A stretch of 64,000 nucleotides of DNA from Thermoproteota archaeon (lineage in GTDB: Archaea > Korarchaeota > Korarchaeia > Korarchaeales > Korarchaeaceae). Where the stretch lies: contig JAOZFH010000026.1 in NCBI GenBank assembly GCA_027491415.1, positions 1 through 64,000 on the forward strand, in the 5' to 3' direction. The notes under the pieces were generated by a model. The model did no database searches and was not told the origin of the DNA. It saw only the letters and a list, made by a program, of their open reading frames with translations. Both the position numbers and the translations under genes were made by a program. Shown here one piece after another: positions 44,857 through 52,712 of this stretch; position 1 is the first letter of the stretch, and each line of letters starts with the position of its first letter.

Positions 44857-44929
44857 ATTGAACTCGGTGGCAGGGGTGGGTGGAGAGCTTATTACAAAAA
44901 CTATCGTCAGGCGCATCGGGGTGAGCCGC

Positions 44930-45310
44930 GTGAAGTTAGAAGAGGCCAGAGAGATCCTAGAGGAGGCGAAGAAACTCCACTCAGAGGACAAGTGCGCCTC
45001 GTCCATAAGGAAGTCCCAGGAGTCTGTTAAGGTCGCGCTGAGGGGGTTCTTGAAGAGCCTGGGCATCGAGCCCACTGGAGCGCTATCCGACCACCTGAGC
45101 AGAATACCCGCCGACTACAAGGAGAGCCTTCAACGGATACTTAAGGAGGCGTGCGGGGAGTCCGTGTGGATTACCATGGCCTGCGATGCCAGGCTCGAGA
45201 AGCCGATCGCGGGTCCAGAGGAGGGTTCGTGTACGAGGCTGGACTCTGAGGCGGCCATTCGCTCGGCCGAGAAGATCATAAGCCTCCTAGAGGAAATGCT
45301 CGGATCCTAA
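44930..45310 (+). CDS. HEPN domain protein
   Basis: 126 residues, all helical. KLEEAREILEEAKKLHSEDK, SSIRKSQESVKVALRGFLKSLG, abridged, and the C-terminal SAEKIISLLEEML fit a HEPN four-helix bundle. The catalytic R-x4-6-H of HEPN RNases is not evident, and no MNT nucleotidyltransferase lies next to it. The GTG at 44930 follows GGGGTGAG; a TATA-like CTTATTACAAAA about 40 bases upstream fits. It is divergent from the radical SAM gene. Confidence 0.6.
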   Translation: MKLEEAREILEEAKKLHSEDKCASSIRKSQESVKVALRGFLKSLGIEPTGALSDHLSRIPADYKESLQRILKEACGESVWITMACDARLEKPIAGPEEGSCTRLDSEAAIRSAEKIISLLEEMLGS

Positions 45311-45355
45311 CCCCCCGGAGGGCGTTCAAGCGACGAAAAGCTGAATTCACTATCC

Positions 45356-45362
45356 AAAAAAA
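45356..45362 (-). terminator. T7 terminator after the histone gene
   Basis: On the minus strand, TTTTTTT occurs about 20 bases after the histone stop codon, a typical archaeal termination signal for a highly expressed gene. Confidence 0.5.
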
Positions 45363-45383
45363 GGAGAAGGGTTGGAGGCCGGC

Positions 45384-45614
45384 TCACTTCTTCCAAACGG
45401 CCTCCACAGCCAGCTCGATGTCCCTGTCGGTAACGGTCTTCCTCTTGGCGTGCCGGGCGAGGTCGGCCGCGTACTTGGCGACCTCGGACCCGAACTTCTC
45501 GAGGTAGTAGGCGAGCCTCTCCTTGGCGGCGTCGCTCACCCTCTCGGCGCCGGCCTCCTTGATTATCCGGTAGACCGGAGCCAGGGGCAGATGCTTGGCA
45601 GACCTCTGAGGCAT
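45384..45614 (-). CDS. Archaeal histone
   Basis: 76 residues, one histone fold: LPLAPVYRIIKEAG, RVSDAAKERLAYYLEKFGSEVAKYAADLA (abridged from a longer helix) and RKTVTDRDIELAVEAV. The RKTVTxxDIxLA loop and paired helices are the family signature. Dimers wrap DNA into hypernucleosome-like chromatin. The ATG at 45614 has GGGGGTG upstream; a second ATG two codons earlier is also possible. A TATA-like TTAAATATAG lies near 45685-45695. Confidence 0.95.
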   Translation of the reverse strand: MPQRSAKHLPLAPVYRIIKEAGAERVSDAAKERLAYYLEKFGSEVAKYAADLARHAKRKTVTDRDIELAVEAVWKK

Positions 45615-46220
45615 ATACATACACCCCCTATATCCTGTTACACCTTGACCCCGGCGTCGCGGGGCCTGATTAGTAAGAAGGCCTTCTATATTTAAGCTCT
45701 TCGCATCAAACCTCCATAGAGGGACTTGTTCGTTGATTGCAAAATTAGGCGGGAGTCGTTGAGCCCAAGGTCTTCAAATCGAAATTGGATCCACGAGTGG
45801 GGGGTGCTCTCGGCCGAACACATTGCGATATTGTATAAGTGAATTCTGGCTAGATTAATACCCATAATTAGCCGGAATTTAAAGGCCAAAAAAACACTAA
45901 TCGGCCGTTAACTAATTGAATCTTTCAACTCCTATCTTGGCGGCTCAGGGGCGGCCCAGATCACTATTCAATGCGCGGTCGACTCATGCGAGTGAGTTGG
46001 ATGGTCACACCTAATTTCGGTGTCTTACGTTAATCGGCTAAGAGGTCCGAGGCGTGAATCTGGCCCCTCGATCGGACGGGTCCCCTTGGATATGTTTGAA
46101 GAAAATTTACCTATCTATGGAACTCTAACAAAGCTATCTCAGAGGAAGCGCCTCTATTGCACGGGATGCCTCCTTGTGTGGGCATTTCAAGAACTATTCT
46201 CCAAGGCCAGAATAGCCAGA
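45615..46220. other. AT-rich intergenic region without a convincing gene
   Basis: About 600 bases between the histone start and the pyruvate kinase stop. Its composition is clearly richer in A and T than neighbouring genes, with runs such as CCAAAAAAACACTAATC. An open frame from a GTG at 46020 gives about 80 residues before entering antisense pyruvate kinase sequence and has no recognisable domain. I see no tRNA or known RNA motif. It may hold the histone promoter, a small RNA or remnants of inserted DNA. Confidence 0.4.
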
Positions 46221-47621
46221 TCATACCTGAACTATCCTGACGGCTTCCGTGGCCCCCTCTCTTATACCGTACGCCAACACGACAATGTCACCGAAGGAGA
46301 CCGCCCTCTCCTCCCTCAGTTTGGTGATCAGCGCCTCTAGGGCTTCCTCCCGGCTCTTTAATCGACCGAGAACGATGGGAGAGACTCCCCAGAGGACTGA
46401 GAGCTGTCTCGCGACGCGCTCGCTGCTCGAGCCAGCATGGATGTCGGTCGGTGGCCTGTACCGGGAGATCCTCGCGGCAGTCCGCCCACTTCTTGTGTAG
46501 ACCGCTATCTTGGCGCCGAGGCTCTCGGCCAAGAGCGCTATCCCCCTCGCAAATCTGTCGTATAAGCCCTCCGTGGTTCCAAAACCCTGCTGCATGGGCC
46601 GCTGTTCGAACTCCGTCCGCTCTACTATCCGCCTCATCCACCTGACGGCCTCAACTGGATACCTGCCCGCCGCGGTCTCCCCCGCAAGCATGAGTGCGTC
46701 CACCCCCTCCCTGACGGCCACCATGACGTCGACCACCTCGCTCCTAGTTGGGACCGGGCTGTACATCAGGCTCTCCAGCAGCTGTGTGGCTATGATGACA
46801 GGCCTCCCGAGGTACAGCGAAGTGTCTATGATCTCCCTCTGGAGGCGGGGGATCTCCTCTAGGGGAAAGAAGTTGCCCAAGTCCCCCCTCGCCACCATTA
46901 TGGCGTCGGACTCGGCCGCTATCTCCTCAAGTCTCTTAACACCGGCCTTAGTCTCTATCTTAGAGATCACCTTCACTTCCTCGCCGCCCTCAGTCGACAG
47001 GAAGTCCCTGAGGAGCCTCACGTCGGCACCGGAGCGGACGAAGCTCATGGCCACGTAGTCAAAGCCTTGTTCGATCGCAATCCTCGCGCAGCGGGCGTCT
47101 CGCTCCGTGAAGGTGGGTATGCCGAGCTCCTTGCCGAATATTGCCAAGCTCTTCCTGGACTTGATGACGCCGTCGACGACCGCCTGAGCCTTCACGCGAT
47201 CGACTCCCACCTCCAAGACCCTCAGTCTCACCCTCCCCTCGTCGACGAGCAGCTCATCCCCCTCCTCCACGCCGTCGAAGAACTCTTCGAGGGGGACGGG
47301 CACGTATTCTCCGTCGGACTCGCGCGCCTTCTTCAGCTCGACTATCTCGCCTCTCTTCACGTAGATCGACTTGATCAGTTCGCCCAGCCTGACCGAAGGC
47401 CCCGTCAGATCCCCTATCAGGGCTACCCAGCGTCCCAGCCTTCGCTCGGCGCTTCTAACAGCCCTAGCGTAATTCTTCCAGTCTTCCTCGCTCCCGTGCG
47501 AGAAGTTTATCCTGAAGGCGTCAGCTCCCGCTCTCATCATGGCTGCGACGGTCTCCTCACTGGCCGAGGAAGGGCCCAGCGTGGCGATGATCTTAGCCCT
47601 CTTCCTCAACCCCCTCACCAA
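46221..47621 (-). CDS. pyk: Pyruvate kinase
   Basis: 466 residues. KIIATLGPSSASEETV, FRINFSHGSEEDW, VISKIETKAGVKRLEEI, IMVARGDLGNFFPLEEI and MLAGETAAGRYPVEAV are the conserved active-site segments (Arg, Asn, Lys, Glu, Asp, Thr all present). It makes pyruvate and ATP from phosphoenolpyruvate and ADP. The C-terminal regulatory domain is present. Start TTG at 47621 or GTG next to it; the start overlaps the end of the amidohydrolase gene by 29 bases, so the genes are co-transcribed. Confidence 0.95.
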   Translation of the reverse strand: MVRGLRKRAKIIATLGPSSASEETVAAMMRAGADAFRINFSHGSEEDWKNYARAVRSAERRLGRWVALIGDLTGPSVRLGELIKSIYVKRGEIVELKKARESDGEYVPVPLEEFFDGVEEGDELLVDEGRVRLRVLEVGVDRVKAQAVVDGVIKSRKSLAIFGKELGIPTFTERDARCARIAIEQGFDYVAMSFVRSGADVRLLRDFLSTEGGEEVKVISKIETKAGVKRLEEIAAESDAIMVARGDLGNFFPLEEIPRLQREIIDTSLYLGRPVIIATQLLESLMYSPVPTRSEVVDVMVAVREGVDALMLAGETAAGRYPVEAVRWMRRIVERTEFEQRPMQQGFGTTEGLYDRFARGIALLAESLGAKIAVYTRSGRTAARISRYRPPTDIHAGSSSERVARQLSVLWGVSPIVLGRLKSREEALEALITKLREERAVSFGDIVVLAYGIREGATEAVRIVQV

Positions 47622-48375
47622 TAGGTATCTCCTGATAGTCCCAGCCGTCTAAAACCCTCTCGAGCTCGGCTGCGAGGCTATCCAAGAGCTTAGAGTAGAA
47701 CTCCCGAGAGACCTCTTCACTTGGGACGTCAGCAGGCTGGTCCCTGTAGAGGAGGACTGAGCCGGGCGCGGGGAAGGGCTCAATGCCCTCGCGGACCCTG
47801 TACACCTCTCTGGCGGCCGGCCTGCCGGTCTTCACGAGCTCGGGATAGGCGGCCATCACCGCAGCGGCCTCAACTCCCGCCGCGTGGCCCCCGCCCATGG
47901 ACTCCCTGGCCAGGGTCTCGGCGTAGATCCACCAGTGAACGACGACCGTCCTAACCCCCAGCTCCCTCCACGCGCGCCTCGTGGCGGACTTGATGGCTGC
48001 CACGTGCTCCGACCCGCCGTGCCCGTTGATCAGAATGACGCGGTCAAAGCCGTTCTCCGCGAAGGCCCTGAGGACCTCGAACAGGAGCGACTCGAGCGTC
48101 GACTGGGATATTCCCATGGTGCCGGGGTAGGCCGAGAGGGAGCCCACCACGCCGTAGGGAATCGCGGGCGCCACGGCCGCGTTGAGCCTGGGCGCCAAGT
48201 CTTGCGCCAGCCTCTCGGGCAGCATGAAGTCTGTGCCCAGTGGAAGGTGAGGGCCGTGGGCCTCGACAACCCCCACCGGCAGTATGACCAAGTCCGTGTC
48301 GCCTAGGAGGTTCGCGAACTCCGGCCAGGACAGGCGCCAGATCCGCAGCTCCCTCTCGCCCCCCAACCCACTCAC
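47593..48375 (-). CDS. Creatininase family amidohydrolase
   Basis: 260 residues. Metal ligands are in place: LPVGVVEAHGPHLPLGTD (Glu, His, Asp), LINGHGGSEHVAAIK and MGGGHAAGVEAAAVMA. Family members include creatininase and the archaeal FAPy deformylase ArfB of flavin synthesis; which reaction applies here is open. The GTG start shares GTGA with the stop of the upstream GTPase gene, and pyruvate kinase overlaps its end, so the three form one operon. Confidence 0.85.
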   Translation of the reverse strand: MSGLGGERELRIWRLSWPEFANLLGDTDLVILPVGVVEAHGPHLPLGTDFMLPERLAQDLAPRLNAAVAPAIPYGVVGSLSAYPGTMGISQSTLESLLFEVLRAFAENGFDRVILINGHGGSEHVAAIKSATRRAWRELGVRTVVVHWWIYAETLARESMGGGHAAGVEAAAVMAAYPELVKTGRPAAREVYRVREGIEPFPAPGSVLLYRDQPADVPSEEVSREFYSKLLDSLAAELERVLDGWDYQEIPIGEGVEEEG

Positions 48376-49709
48376 CTCAGGCCGACCTTCGAGAGGAACT
48401 CGTCTATGACGTCCTCCAAGTTCGGCCTGCCGATCTCCTGAAGCTCGTACCTCACGTGCACCGCGGGCTTGTCTATCCGCAGGTACCTGCTGAGGTCTGT
48501 GGGCGTCCCCAAGATGACCGTGTCGGCGTCGGCGTTGTTGATTGTCTCCTCGAGCTCCCTCATCTGGCGGTCGCTGTAGCCCACCGCTGGGAGGACTGGC
48601 CCAAGGTGGGTGTACTTCTGGTAGGTCTCCCTTATCGAGCCGACGGCGTAGGGCCTAGGGTCAACGATCTCGGCGGCGCCGAACCTCCTGGCGGCCATGT
48701 AGCCCGCGCCGTATCCCATCTCCCCGTGGGTGACCGTGGGGCCGTCCTCGACCACGAGGATCCTCTTGCCTTTGATCAGCTCCGGGGCGTCGACCGTCAG
48801 GGGCATGGCGGCCTCTATTATGGTGGCCCCCGGGTTGACCCTCATCACGTTGCCCCTCACGCACTCGATCTGGTCGGCGCTGGCCACGTTCTCCTTGCTG
48901 ATTATGACCACGTCGGCCGCCCTGACGTTGACGGAGCCCGGCCAGTAGGTGAGTTCGTGACCGGCCCTGAGTGGATCGGCGACCGTGATCCAGAGGTCTG
49001 GCACGTAGAATGGGAAGTCATTGTTGCCACCGTCCCACAGTATCACGTCGGCCTCCTTCTCGGCCTCCCTCAGGATCTTCTCGTAGTCGACTCCCGCGAA
49101 CACCACATTGCCCATCTTGATGTGGGGCTCGTAGTCTTCCCTCTCCTCGATGGTGCACTCGTGCCTGTCGAGATCCTCCAGAGAGGCGAACCTCTGAACT
49201 ATCTGCTTCCTCAGGTCGCCGTATGGCATTGGGTGCCTAATCACCGCTACCCTCAGCCCCCTCTCCTTCAGGATGGCGGCGACCCTCCTGCTGGTGGGGC
49301 TCTTGCCGGCGCCGGTCCTGACGGCCGTAACCGCTATGACGGGCTTGTTTGACTTCAGCATGGTGCTCTCGGGTCCCAGGAGCATGAAGTCGGCCCCGGC
49401 CGCCTGGGCGATGGCCGCCCTATCCATCAGGTACTGGTGGGAGACGTCGCTGTAGGCGAACACCACGAGATCGACCTTCTCCCTCCTGATTATCTCTGGG
49501 AGGTCCTCCTCCCTCAGGATCGGGATCCCGTCGGGGTAGAGGCTGCCGGCCAGCTCGGGGGGATACTTCCTACCCCAGATGTCAGGGAGCTGTGCGGCTG
49601 TGAAGGCGACAACCCTGTAATCGGGGTTGTCCCTGAAGAAGACGTTGAAGTTGTGGAAGTCCCTGCCGGCGGCTCCCATGATCACGACCCGCCGAACCCG
49701 CTCACCCAT
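48372..49709 (-). CDS. Predicted GTPase, cyclic 2,3-diphosphoglycerate synthetase-like (COG2403)
   Basis: 445 residues. An N-terminal Rossmann-like domain (VVIMGAAGRDFHNFNVFFRD, 20 residues) is followed by the P-loop VTAVRTGAGKSPTSRRVA, a VILWDGGNNDFPFY segment, ISKENVASADQI as the NKxD-like position, and VEDGPTVTHGEMGYGAG. This is the COG2403/cPGS family; some members make cyclic 2,3-diphosphoglycerate, a thermoprotectant, but most are unassigned. The ATG at 49709 is chosen; upstream frame sequence is antisense to thiL. It is coupled to the amidohydrolase gene. Confidence 0.85.
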   Translation of the reverse strand: MGERVRRVVIMGAAGRDFHNFNVFFRDNPDYRVVAFTAAQLPDIWGRKYPPELAGSLYPDGIPILREEDLPEIIRREKVDLVVFAYSDVSHQYLMDRAAIAQAAGADFMLLGPESTMLKSNKPVIAVTAVRTGAGKSPTSRRVAAILKERGLRVAVIRHPMPYGDLRKQIVQRFASLEDLDRHECTIEEREDYEPHIKMGNVVFAGVDYEKILREAEKEADVILWDGGNNDFPFYVPDLWITVADPLRAGHELTYWPGSVNVRAADVVIISKENVASADQIECVRGNVMRVNPGATIIEAAMPLTVDAPELIKGKRILVVEDGPTVTHGEMGYGAGYMAARRFGAAEIVDPRPYAVGSIRETYQKYTHLGPVLPAVGYSDRQMRELEETINNADADTVILGTPTDLSRYLRIDKPAVHVRYELQEIGRPNLEDVIDEFLSKVGLR

Positions 49710-49779
49710 AGCAGGACACCGGAGCGGCGGCCCGCCAAAGTGCTCAAAATCTTTAGCTGCTGCCGAGTACGGTGAGTTC

Positions 49780-50760
49780 GTGAGGGGACTCAGCGAGGTC
49801 GAGGTTATCTCCAGGCTGGCTTCAATCAGCCGGGCCGCGAGAGGGGGCCTCCTTCCCATTGGCGTGGACGACGCCACGGCCCTCCAACTTGAGGGAACCT
49901 ACGTGGTGAACATCGACACAGTGACCGAGAGCGCCGACCTTCTCCCGGGCATGGGGCTGCGCAGACTTGCGAGGAAGGTCGTCGTCCAGACCTTCTCCGA
50001 CGTGGCCGCCAAGGGTGCCACGCCCCAGCACTTCTTCCTGTCTATGTGTATCCCCAGCTCCTTCGGGAGGGCTGAACTTGACGAGGTGGCGCGGGGAATT
50101 GAGTGGGGACTGGAGGAGGTGGATGCCCAGCTCATGGGAGGGGACGTTGACTCCTCCGGCGAGCTTGTCCTGACGGGCGTCGGCGTGGGCAGGTCCGCGG
50201 GCCGAGTAGTACCCAGAGGGGGGGCGAGGCCGGGCGACATGATCGCGGTCACCGGAACATTTGGGTGGACCTGGCTCGGGTACAGGATCGCCCTCGGCCA
50301 AATAGACGCCCCAGATCGGATTAGAGAGAGGGCACTGGCGGCCGTCTACGAGCCGCGGGCCTCGATCGAGCAGGGCAAGATCTTGGGGTCTCTTGAGGGC
50401 GTCAGGGCCTCGGCCGACAGCAGCGACGGCCTGTTCAAGACCCTGTACTCGATCGCCAAGGCGAGCGGCGTCAGGATCGTGGTCGTCGAACTACCCGTGG
50501 ACCCGGAGCTGGAGGACTTCATGTCGTCGGAGGGGGTCGACCCAGTGGACGCCGTATTCTACGGTGGGGAGGAGTTCCACCTGGCCGTGTCCGTCGACCC
50601 GGCCGAGTTCAGAACGGCGAGGCAGCGACTTCGCTCCAGGGGATACGAGCTGATTGAGATAGGGAGGGTCGAGGCGGGGGAGGGGGTCTACCTCGAGCTG
50701 GAAGGCGAGGCCGTCCCCCTGAGGGAAGGGGGATGGGACTCCGTCGCGGGGCGCCTATAG
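49780..50760 (+). CDS. thiL: Thiamine-monophosphate kinase (ThiL)
   Basis: 326 residues of the PurM/ThiL fold. GVDDATALQLEGTYVVNIDTVTE (abridged) binds substrate and metal, with RRLARKVVVQTFSDVAAKGATP, abridged, QLMGGDVDSSGELVLTGVGVG, abridged, and ASADSSDGLFKTL following. ThiL phosphorylates thiamine monophosphate to the diphosphate cofactor. The GTG at 49780 has GGTGA nine bases upstream. It is divergent from the GTPase gene; the stop overlaps the convergent MBL-like gene by six bases. Confidence 0.88.
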   Translation: MRGLSEVEVISRLASISRAARGGLLPIGVDDATALQLEGTYVVNIDTVTESADLLPGMGLRRLARKVVVQTFSDVAAKGATPQHFFLSMCIPSSFGRAELDEVARGIEWGLEEVDAQLMGGDVDSSGELVLTGVGVGRSAGRVVPRGGARPGDMIAVTGTFGWTWLGYRIALGQIDAPDRIRERALAAVYEPRASIEQGKILGSLEGVRASADSSDGLFKTLYSIAKASGVRIVVVELPVDPELEDFMSSEGVDPVDAVFYGGEEFHLAVSVDPAEFRTARQRLRSRGYELIEIGRVEAGEGVYLELEGEAVPLREGGWDSVAGRL

Positions 50761-51447
50761 GGGAATTCTGTAGGCGGCCCCGTCCTCCGGAACTATCACG
50801 TTGACGGAGGGAAGGGCCTTCTTGGCCCTCTCGGCGAACTTCGCCAGTTCGTCCTCGCTCCCGTTTATTGGGACTGTCGTGGAGGCGCTGAGGATTCTCG
50901 CTATCCTTATCGCGTCGTTGACGCTGGCGGTCGGGGAGGTCCCTCCAACCGGGACGAATGCGATGTCCACGGGAGCGAAGGCCCGGAACGCCGTTGAGTA
51001 GGCGGTCCCCGACCCGTGGAACGCAGCGGCCTCGTCGGTCTCTATCAGAAACACGAGCGGGTTCAGCCCAGGGTGGACCGCCCTGAGGGCGTGGATTCTG
51101 AGTCCGTCCAGGTCTACGGACTCTCCCGGCCTCAGCCGCGCGATATTCTCATCGGGAACTAGCCTCCTCAGGTCCTTGAACACCGCCTTATTCGTCACCA
51201 CGGCCGCGTCCGTCTGCCTGGCGAGCCTCACGACGAGGTCTCTGCTGTAGTGATAGCTTCGGTCCTGAGTCACCGCTATGACGTCTAACCTCTCTATCGC
51301 CCTTATCTCCTCCTCCGACAGCTGCGATCCCGGGTCTAGCAGGATCAAGCGGGACTCCAGATTGAGCAGGATGCAGGACGGCAGCCTGATGTAGAAGGAG
51401 TTTCGCTCCCTCAGCACCCAGCCTATTGCCTCAGTTCCCCGGATCAA
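50755..51447 (-). CDS. Metallo-beta-lactamase-fold protein with lost metal ligands
   Basis: 230 residues. Strand order and spacing follow UPF0173 (LESRLILLDPG, VIAVTQDRSYHYSRDL, LRAVHPGLNP, AAFHGSGTAYS, VPVGGTSPT, VPINGSEDE). However, THxHxDH is TQDRSYH, HAGDT is HGSGT and the PIHY His is Asn. At most two of the usual zinc ligands remain, so hydrolase activity is unlikely; a binding or regulatory role is inferred. The TTG start shares TTGA with the stop of the cyclophilin-like gene, so the two products are probably made together. Confidence 0.7.
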   Translation of the reverse strand: MIRGTEAIGWVLRERNSFYIRLPSCILLNLESRLILLDPGSQLSEEEIRAIERLDVIAVTQDRSYHYSRDLVVRLARQTDAAVVTNKAVFKDLRRLVPDENIARLRPGESVDLDGLRIHALRAVHPGLNPLVFLIETDEAAAFHGSGTAYSTAFRAFAPVDIAFVPVGGTSPTASVNDAIRIARILSASTTVPINGSEDELAKFAERAKKALPSVNVIVPEDGAAYRIPL

Positions 51448-51887
51448 GGCTCCTCCTTCCTCCTAACCTGAGCGGTCTGACCCGTGGCCGCTGACTCAAA
51501 GGCTTCTAAGCCGGAGACGACCTTTCCCAGCAGCAGGACGGGGGCGGGGAGCCTTATCCTCTTCAGCGCGATGATCAGGGCCTCCTTGGAGGGAACGAAG
51601 GCGACCTCCCCACGGCGGAGCTCACGCCTACCCTTCTCCAGCTTTGAGGTCATCTCAACGAAGAGGTAGACCTTTGGGCCGTCTCTGACGACCAGAGCCC
51701 TCTTGGGGAGATTCCTGTAGAGCCTCTCGGCTGTCAGTGGGGATAAGTGGCGCTTTATCTCAATATCAGCCGTCCCTGACGGCATTACCACCTCTACCAC
51801 GTAACTCTCAACAGACTCAACCAGCCCCCACACCTCCCGGGTAGCGAAAAAGCGGGGCTCGGTATGTGATGATGTGGGCTCCTCCAT
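51444..51887 (-). CDS. Cyclophilin-like fold protein (DUF3830/TM1367-like)
   Basis: 147 residues. VVEVVMPSGTADIEIKRHLS, LTAERLYRNLP, KVYLFVEMTSKLEKG and RRGEVAFVPSKEALIIAL match the small cyclophilin-like beta-barrel group. No prolyl isomerase residues are obvious. Downstream and overlapping is the degenerate MBL-fold gene; upstream is ribosomal protein S25e in the same direction with a 36-base gap. Function is unknown. Confidence 0.6.
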   Translation of the reverse strand: MEEPTSSHTEPRFFATREVWGLVESVESYVVEVVMPSGTADIEIKRHLSPLTAERLYRNLPKRALVVRDGPKVYLFVEMTSKLEKGRRELRRGEVAFVPSKEALIIALKRIRLPAPVLLLGKVVSGLEAFESAATGQTAQVRRKEEP

Positions 51888-51923
51888 AATAAAACACTCG
51901 CCCCCACCCGGGGGCGAGGGCTC

Positions 51924-52163
51924 TCAGGCCTTGGCGCCGCGGTAAATCCTCAGCTTGGAGTTTCCATCCACGTAGACAACCAGACCCTCCTTCTCAAAGC
52001 GTCGAAGGAGCCTCTTCGCCACGCTGACCCTGATGTCGTACTTCAGCGCGAGTGACTGGGGGGTGACGACCCTCGCCCGCTGGACGTACTTCGTTATCTC
52101 CTCTAGGAGTTCAGGTGTGACATCTGGAGCCCTGACCTTCTTCTCGGTGACCTGCGAACTCAT
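51924..52163 (-). CDS. rps25e: Ribosomal protein S25e
   Basis: 79 residues. The winged-helix S25e core is clear: PELLEEITKYVQRARVVTPQ, LALKYDIRVSVAKRLLRRFE and LVVYVDGNSKLRIYRG. This small-subunit protein occurs in eukaryotes and in TACK and Asgard-type archaea, which helps place the organism. ATG start. Confidence 0.92.
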   Translation of the reverse strand: MSSQVTEKKVRAPDVTPELLEEITKYVQRARVVTPQSLALKYDIRVSVAKRLLRRFEKEGLVVYVDGNSKLRIYRGAKA

Positions 52164-52215
52164 GCCAATCGTGTGGGGGGCTCACCACGCCTATATCAGG
52201 TTTGCGGAGCAACCG

Positions 52216-52227
52216 TGATTTATATAA
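52216..52227 (+). promoter_or_regulatory. TATA box of the CoA-binding protein gene
   Basis: TGATTTATATAA is a strong TATA box about 30-40 bases before the ATG at 52257, which itself follows GAGGAGAA. The leader is short. Confidence 0.6.
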
Positions 52228-52256
52228 CCCTCACCTCTTAGCCGGTTTGAGGAGAA

Positions 52257-52712
52257 ATGGATCTGCCTCCCGTTCCGTCAAACCTGAATAGCCTGCTAGG
52301 CGAGTTTCTGGACGTGAACAACGTCGTAGCAGTAGTCGGCGCGTCTAGAAACCCTGAGAAGTGGGGGTACAAGCTCTACAAGTTCTTCAAAGATGAGTTC
52401 TACAAGAGGGTCTATCCCGTGAACCCGAAAGCCGAGACCGTCGACGGAGACAGAGCCTACCCGTCTCTAGACAGGCTCCCGGAGAGGCCGGACGTGGTCA
52501 ACGTTGTGGTGCCCCCTGAGGTCAGTCGAAGGATCGCCAGAGAGGCTGCTGAACTCGGGATCGAGAGAATATGGTTCCAGCCAGGGTCGGAGGACGAGGA
52601 GGCTATTGGAACGTGTCTGAGGGCCGGTATGAAGGTCGTTTGGGGAGTCTGCATGATGGAAGAGAGTTTGAAGAGGGGGATAGTCCCCCCGAGGTTTGGA
52701 CCGATCGGCTAG
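52257..52712 (+). CDS. CoA-binding domain protein
   Basis: 151 residues. VAVVGASRNPEKWGYKLYKF is the Rossmann CoA-binding motif, followed by VYPVNPKAETVDG, VVNVVVPPEVSRRIAREA and IWFQPGSEDEEAI. It is the single-domain relative of the alpha subunit of ADP-forming acyl-CoA ligases. Enzymatic activity is unlikely without the ligase domain; CoA sensing or protein CoAlation partners are guesses. It converges on the M50 protease gene with a four-base overlap. Confidence 0.88.
   Translation: MDLPPVPSNLNSLLGEFLDVNNVVAVVGASRNPEKWGYKLYKFFKDEFYKRVYPVNPKAETVDGDRAYPSLDRLPERPDVVNVVVPPEVSRRIAREAAELGIERIWFQPGSEDEEAIGTCLRAGMKVVWGVCMMEESLKRGIVPPRFGPIG

Noticed and set aside
44930-45310. HEPN protein as a toxin of an HEPN-MNT toxin-antitoxin pair
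   Set aside because: No MNT antitoxin gene is adjacent and the R-x4-6-H catalytic motif is not visible.
46020-46340. A 106-codon open frame on the plus strand before and into the antisense of pyruvate kinase
   Set aside because: The last third is antisense to pyruvate kinase and the rest matches no family I know. It is kept only as a note in the intergenic entry.
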